The notes beneath the pieces are model-generated. The model was not told the origin of the DNA and made no database searches. It saw only the letters and a list, made by a program, of their open reading frames with translations. This document shows, one piece after another, positions 62,844 to 64,000 of a stretch of DNA of 64,000 bases. This DNA comes from Nannocystis sp. (GTDB lineage: Bacteria; Myxococcota_A; Polyangia; Nannocystales; Nannocystaceae). The stretch covers positions 310,001 through 374,000 of the forward strand of contig JADJRG010000017.1 in assembly GCA_016712315.1 (NCBI GenBank), in the 5' to 3' direction. How positions within the stretch are numbered: position 1 is the stretch's first letter; every line of letters begins with the position of its first letter. Position numbers and translations under genes: made by a program.

Positions 62844-63906
62844 GACAAACGTGATCGAAGATCAAGGTGCGATCCTTCCCTTCGGTGCTCCACGCGCGAA
62901 CGCGCGCGCTGCCGAGGGGCTCAAAGTCGATCCGCGCTTCGATGGGCGAGACGGCGCTGGACCGATGCGCCCGGAGGTCGAAACGGAGCGAGCGCCCGTC
63001 GTCTCCGGGCGTGATATCCCCCTCGTAGACCACCCCCTCGCCGTCGGTGCTGTTCGCCAGCGCGAGGCAGCGCAGCACCCCCGCGCCGGTGTGGTGGTAG
63101 AGGTAGAGGTCCATCGTGTGCGAAGGCGTGCCGTCTGGACCGAGCGTCTCGACGCGGCCGTAGATCGCGTCCGCGTCCGGCACATACTCGAATGTCGTGC
63201 GCGTGTGCAGCGTGTCGGCGGGCAGTCGCGCGGCGACCTCGGGCGCGGCCTTAGTCTCCCACGGGTGGCCCAGGAGCCGCTCGATGGGTTTCAAAAAGTC
63301 CGAGGGCTTCGCCGCGGCCACCAGGATGCGCTCCGCGGTGAGCTCCTCTTCGCTGGCCGCCTCGACGCGGTAGCGGCGCCACTCGTTCTGGAGCGAGAAG
63401 CCCTCGGGAACCTTGTCCAGCAGTTCATCGTGGTACGCGTCGGGGCCTTCAAAGGTCCAGCGCCGGCCGAAGACACGATGGCCGGTGGTCTGGTGCATAT
63501 CGACGAGGCCGTCGGCTTCTTCGCCGTCAAAGGAGAACGTGCCCTCGCTCACGCCGCGGAACGTGGGGCTCACGGAGAGCGTGCGCACCTCTTTGCGGCC
63601 TGGGTGCCAATAGAACACCGTCATGGCGTGCCACGGCTCGCCGCTCGGGGCGGTGCCTGCGGTCATTCTCCGAATCGAGCGTTTGCCCGAGCCCCAGTGC
63701 CAGGTGTCAAACGTGTCCGTGCCCGCCAGCGCGGTCATCTTCCAGCGGCCGTTCACCATGCGCTCGAACGACGCCAGCGGATTGGCTGCCAGAGCGGGCG
63801 CGGGCGCGGAGGTGGGCGAAGCGACCAGGTCGGACTCTTGCCGAGCGGAACATCCGGAGATCGCGGCGATGATCGTGGCGGCGCACAGCGAGAGAACGGG
63901 TTGCAT
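62827..63906 (-). CDS. lipoprotein of unknown function
   Basis: 359 aa. Signal LSLCAATIIAAISGCSA (lipobox ISGC), then a short Ala/Pro-rich spacer. The folded part has two similar halves of beta-rich sequence: NPLASFERMVNGRWKMTALAGTDTFDTWHWGSGKRSIRRMTAG near residues 40-85 and FLKPIERLLGHPWETKAAPEVAARLPADTLHTRTTFEYVPDADAIYGRV near 210-255. Both resemble the lipocalin-like DUF1579 group that starts with a W-x-x-x-x-G pattern, but this is only style. The ATG at 63906 fits the signal; the frame also opens at 63933. The 3' end overlaps the small Cys-rich gene by 17 bases. Confidence 0.65.
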   Translation of the reverse strand: MQPVLSLCAATIIAAISGCSARQESDLVASPTSAPAPALAANPLASFERMVNGRWKMTALAGTDTFDTWHWGSGKRSIRRMTAGTAPSGEPWHAMTVFYWHPGRKEVRTLSVSPTFRGVSEGTFSFDGEEADGLVDMHQTTGHRVFGRRWTFEGPDAYHDELLDKVPEGFSLQNEWRRYRVEAASEEELTAERILVAAAKPSDFLKPIERLLGHPWETKAAPEVAARLPADTLHTRTTFEYVPDADAIYGRVETLGPDGTPSHTMDLYLYHHTGAGVLRCLALANSTDGEGVVYEGDITPGDDGRSLRFDLRAHRSSAVSPIEARIDFEPLGSARVRAWSTEGKDRTLIFDHVCRDRII

Positions 63907-64000
63907 GGATGGCGAACGAGGTCGCGCCGACATCGCGGGGAGGATAGCGCCGACCGGCGGCGGCCGCCCCCTCGCGGACCTGCTAGGATGGGCCGGTCTT

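Overview
The window looks like chromosomal DNA of a myxobacterium (phylum Myxococcota), most likely near the Nannocystis / Plesiocystis / Enhygromyxa group. The bulk DNA is strongly GC-biased in codon third positions. There are many lipoproteins whose lipobox is followed by a Ser/Thr/Asp tether, often ending in TTGEP. There are long Ser/Thr kinase-ATPase fusion proteins, two cytochromes P450 and several von Willebrand A (vWA) lipoproteins. The taxonomic call is inferred from style and gene content only; no rRNA or tRNA gene was recognised by eye.

Layout. 1-1433: cytochrome P450. 1674-5203: compact three-gene cassette (DNA methyltransferase, DUF262 protein, HEPN protein) of lower GC than its flanks. 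It looks like a genome-defence or toxin-type system and is the best candidate for an undescribed system here. 5213-13903: FadL-type porin, lipoproteins, DUF1624-type membrane acyltransferase, orphan hybrid-free histidine kinase, N-formylglutamate amidohydrolase-like enzyme, flavoprotein, DUF4397 lipoprotein. 14148-16235: modABC molybdate transporter with overlapping genes and a short ModC. 16244-20436: tandem universal stress protein, PQQ-like beta-propeller, APH-like/P-loop kinase fusion. 20521-24179: old yellow enzyme, then proB-proA. 24215-30749: Cys-rich and vWA lipoproteins, small HTH protein, tRNA-dihydrouridine synthase, murein endopeptidase. 30765-35123: parC-parE. 35379-36398: infA and a TerB-like protein. 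36402-40251: purL-purQ, with a PurS-like domain fused to PurL. 40479-44864: winged-helix protein, ATP-grasp enzyme, DUF1571 protein, second P450. 45110-59231: a signalling region with two kinase-ATPase proteins (1274 aa, and about 1878 aa with two tandem family 5 solute-binding domains) flanking unknown and surface proteins. 59232-64000: decayed fragments, a DHFR-like enzyme and a set of lipoproteins, some of clearly lower GC.

How the genes work together. Housekeeping modules are intact and mostly operonic: proBA, parCE, purLQ and modABC. Most of the rest builds the cell envelope (tethered lipoproteins, vWA proteins, FadL, MepA-like endopeptidase, LolA/DUF1571-like protein) or senses signals (orphan histidine kinase, kinase-ATPases, universal stress protein). 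Several first-in-operon genes carry a -10-like hexamer 4-11 nt before the start codon, which points to leaderless or very short-leader transcripts. Accessory DNA is concentrated at 1434-5203, 48891-52674 and 59232-62850. These stretches hold the lower-GC genes, truncated genes and paralogue fragments.
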